From contig NZ_CP014571.1 of NCBI RefSeq assembly GCF_017357425.1, forward strand, positions 806,001 to 870,000: DNA of 64,000 nt, written 5' to 3'. Both the position numbers and the translations under genes were made by a program. The notes beneath the pieces were generated by a model. That model was not told the DNA's origin. It searched no databases and saw nothing but the letters and a program-made list of their open reading frames with translations. This DNA is from Arthrobacter sp. D5-1. Its GTDB lineage: Bacteria; Actinomycetota; Actinomycetes; Actinomycetales; Micrococcaceae. Shown here one piece after another: positions 63,253 through 64,000 of the stretch. Position 1 is the first letter of the stretch; each line of letters begins with the position of its first letter.

Positions 63253-64000
63253 ATGTCCGTTTCAAGCAAGTCGTCCGGGATCACGTCGAACAGGTGGTTC
63301 AAACCCGTCGTCGTCACCGCAGGAGCTTTGGTGGTGGCACTGATTCTGGTGCTCGTTGCGCAATGGCTCCGGACCCTCCAGCCGGTCCAGCAATTCCTGA
63401 CGGACTACCCCGGGCACTCGGCCGTTCCCGAGGGCACTCCTACCGGCTTCCCCGCGTGGCTCGGCTGGCAGCACTTCCTCAACATGTTCTTCATCGTCCT
63501 GATCATCCGTTCGGGCTGGCAGGTGCGGACCACCACCCGCCCGGCGGCCAACTGGACGCGGAACAACAAGGGCTTCATCAAGACCAAGAACCCGCCTACC
63601 AAGATCAGCCTGGACCTTTGGTTCCACCTGACGCTTGACGCGCTCTGGGTCTTGAACGGCATCATCTTCATCGTGTTGCTCTTCGCCACCGGGCAGTGGT
63701 TGAGGATCGTGCCGACCAGCTGGGACGTCTTCCCCAACGCAATCTCGGCCGGTCTGCAGTACGCCTCGCTGAACTGGCCCGTCGAAAACGGTTGGAACAA
63801 CTACAACAGCCTGCAGCTCCTCACCTACTTCATCACGGTCTTCATCGCGGCCCCGCTGGCCATCATCACGGGCCTTCGGATGTCTGGGGCATGGCCAAAG
63901 AAGGCCGCGATCAACAAGTTCTATCCCATTGAACTTGCCCGCAAGATCCACTTCCCGGTGATGATCTACTTCGTCGCGTTCGTGATCGTCCACGTGACGC
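63253..64000 (+). CDS. Cytochrome b/b6-type membrane protein, 3' truncated by window edge
   Basis: The frame from ATG 63253 stays open to the window end (249 codons). It encodes a membrane protein starting SVSSKSSGITSNRWFKPVVV with a first helix (GALVVALILVLVAQWL), then WLGWQHFLNMFFIVLIIRSG, WFHLTLDALWVLNGIIFIVL, TYFITVFIAAPLAIITGLRM and ARKIHFPVMIYFVAFVIVHV. His residues placed within helices (WQHF, WFHL, IHF, VHV) are probable heme ligands of a cytochrome b561/formate-dehydrogenase-gamma-like electron carrier. Such genes often precede a molybdopterin oxidoreductase, which would lie to the right. The ribosome site (GAGG) is 12 bases away, so the start is not certain. Confidence 0.82.
   Translation, partial: MSVSSKSSGITSNRWFKPVVVTAGALVVALILVLVAQWLRTLQPVQQFLTDYPGHSAVPEGTPTGFPAWLGWQHFLNMFFIVLIIRSGWQVRTTTRPAANWTRNNKGFIKTKNPPTKISLDLWFHLTLDALWVLNGIIFIVLLFATGQWLRIVPTSWDVFPNAISAGLQYASLNWPVENGWNNYNSLQLLTYFITVFIAAPLAIITGLRMSGAWPKKAAINKFYPIELARKIHFPVMIYFVAFVIVHVT

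Noticed and set aside
63262..63993. 243-codon minus-strand frame at the right edge
   Set aside because: Asp/Arg/Val-rich antisense shadow of the cytochrome b-type gene, whose plus-strand frame has clear membrane helices.

Overview
The window looks like chromosome from a high-G+C actinobacterium of the Micrococcaceae, most likely Arthrobacter or Paenarthrobacter. This rests on codon usage, the frequent GTG/TTG starts, the RamB/ScfR-type glyoxylate-shunt regulator, the LytR_C-type protein, and the density of LacI/TetR/ROK-controlled sugar modules. The genus is inferred, not proven. I saw no rRNA, tRNA, CRISPR array, insertion sequence or phage gene.

Layout. 1-9.2 kb holds cell-envelope and housekeeping genes: a TetR fragment, an M23 peptidase, a glutathione peroxidase, a cyclic-nucleotide-type phosphodiesterase, a HAD phosphatase with a Stealth sugar-phosphate transferase, a LytR_C protein and a second TetR. 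9.2-12.3 kb is a LacI-controlled Gfo/Idh plus TIM-barrel pair with two operator copies. 12.4-18.4 kb is an arabinoside unit: LacI, ABC importer without ATPase, GH51 arabinofuranosidase. 18.5-23.2 kb holds a FrnE-like oxidoreductase, GT4 glycosyltransferase, GH debranching-type enzyme and GNAT. 23.2-29.3 kb is a tctCBA-usp tricarboxylate importer facing a CitAB/DcuSR-type two-component system. 29.3-34.5 kb is an alpha-L-rhamnosidase/MFS unit with its LacI repressor.

34.6-46.2 kb is the most striking region. Nine same-strand genes read, in transcription order: arylacetonitrilase-like nitrilase, amidase, MHS transporter, lactate/malate-dehydrogenase-family enzyme, two LysR regulators, benzoylformate decarboxylase, AAHS aromatic-acid transporter, benzaldehyde-type dehydrogenase. 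Together they predict mandelonitrile (and mandelamide) -> mandelate -> benzoylformate -> benzaldehyde -> benzoate. The usual flavin mandelate dehydrogenase and racemase are absent, and an LDH/MDH-fold enzyme with an unusual specificity residue sits in their place. GTGA-N6-TCAC (Crp/GlxR-type) sites lie before both the nitrilase and the decarboxylase, and a third lies before tctC/citA.

46.5-54.5 kb is a seven-gene sugar/polyol operon (three Gfo/Idh oxidoreductases, two TIM-barrel isomerases, a TolB-like propeller, a UPF0303 protein) facing a ROK repressor. 54.5-60.8 kb has a CynX-type MFS, malate synthase, isocitrate lyase and the divergent RamB-like regulator. 60.8-64 kb has a lipoprotein serpin preceded by 32-bp-period repeats, a TetR regulator, and the start of a cytochrome b-type membrane protein cut by the window end. 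The overall picture is a soil or plant-associated heterotroph using plant glycosides, aromatic nitriles and organic acids.
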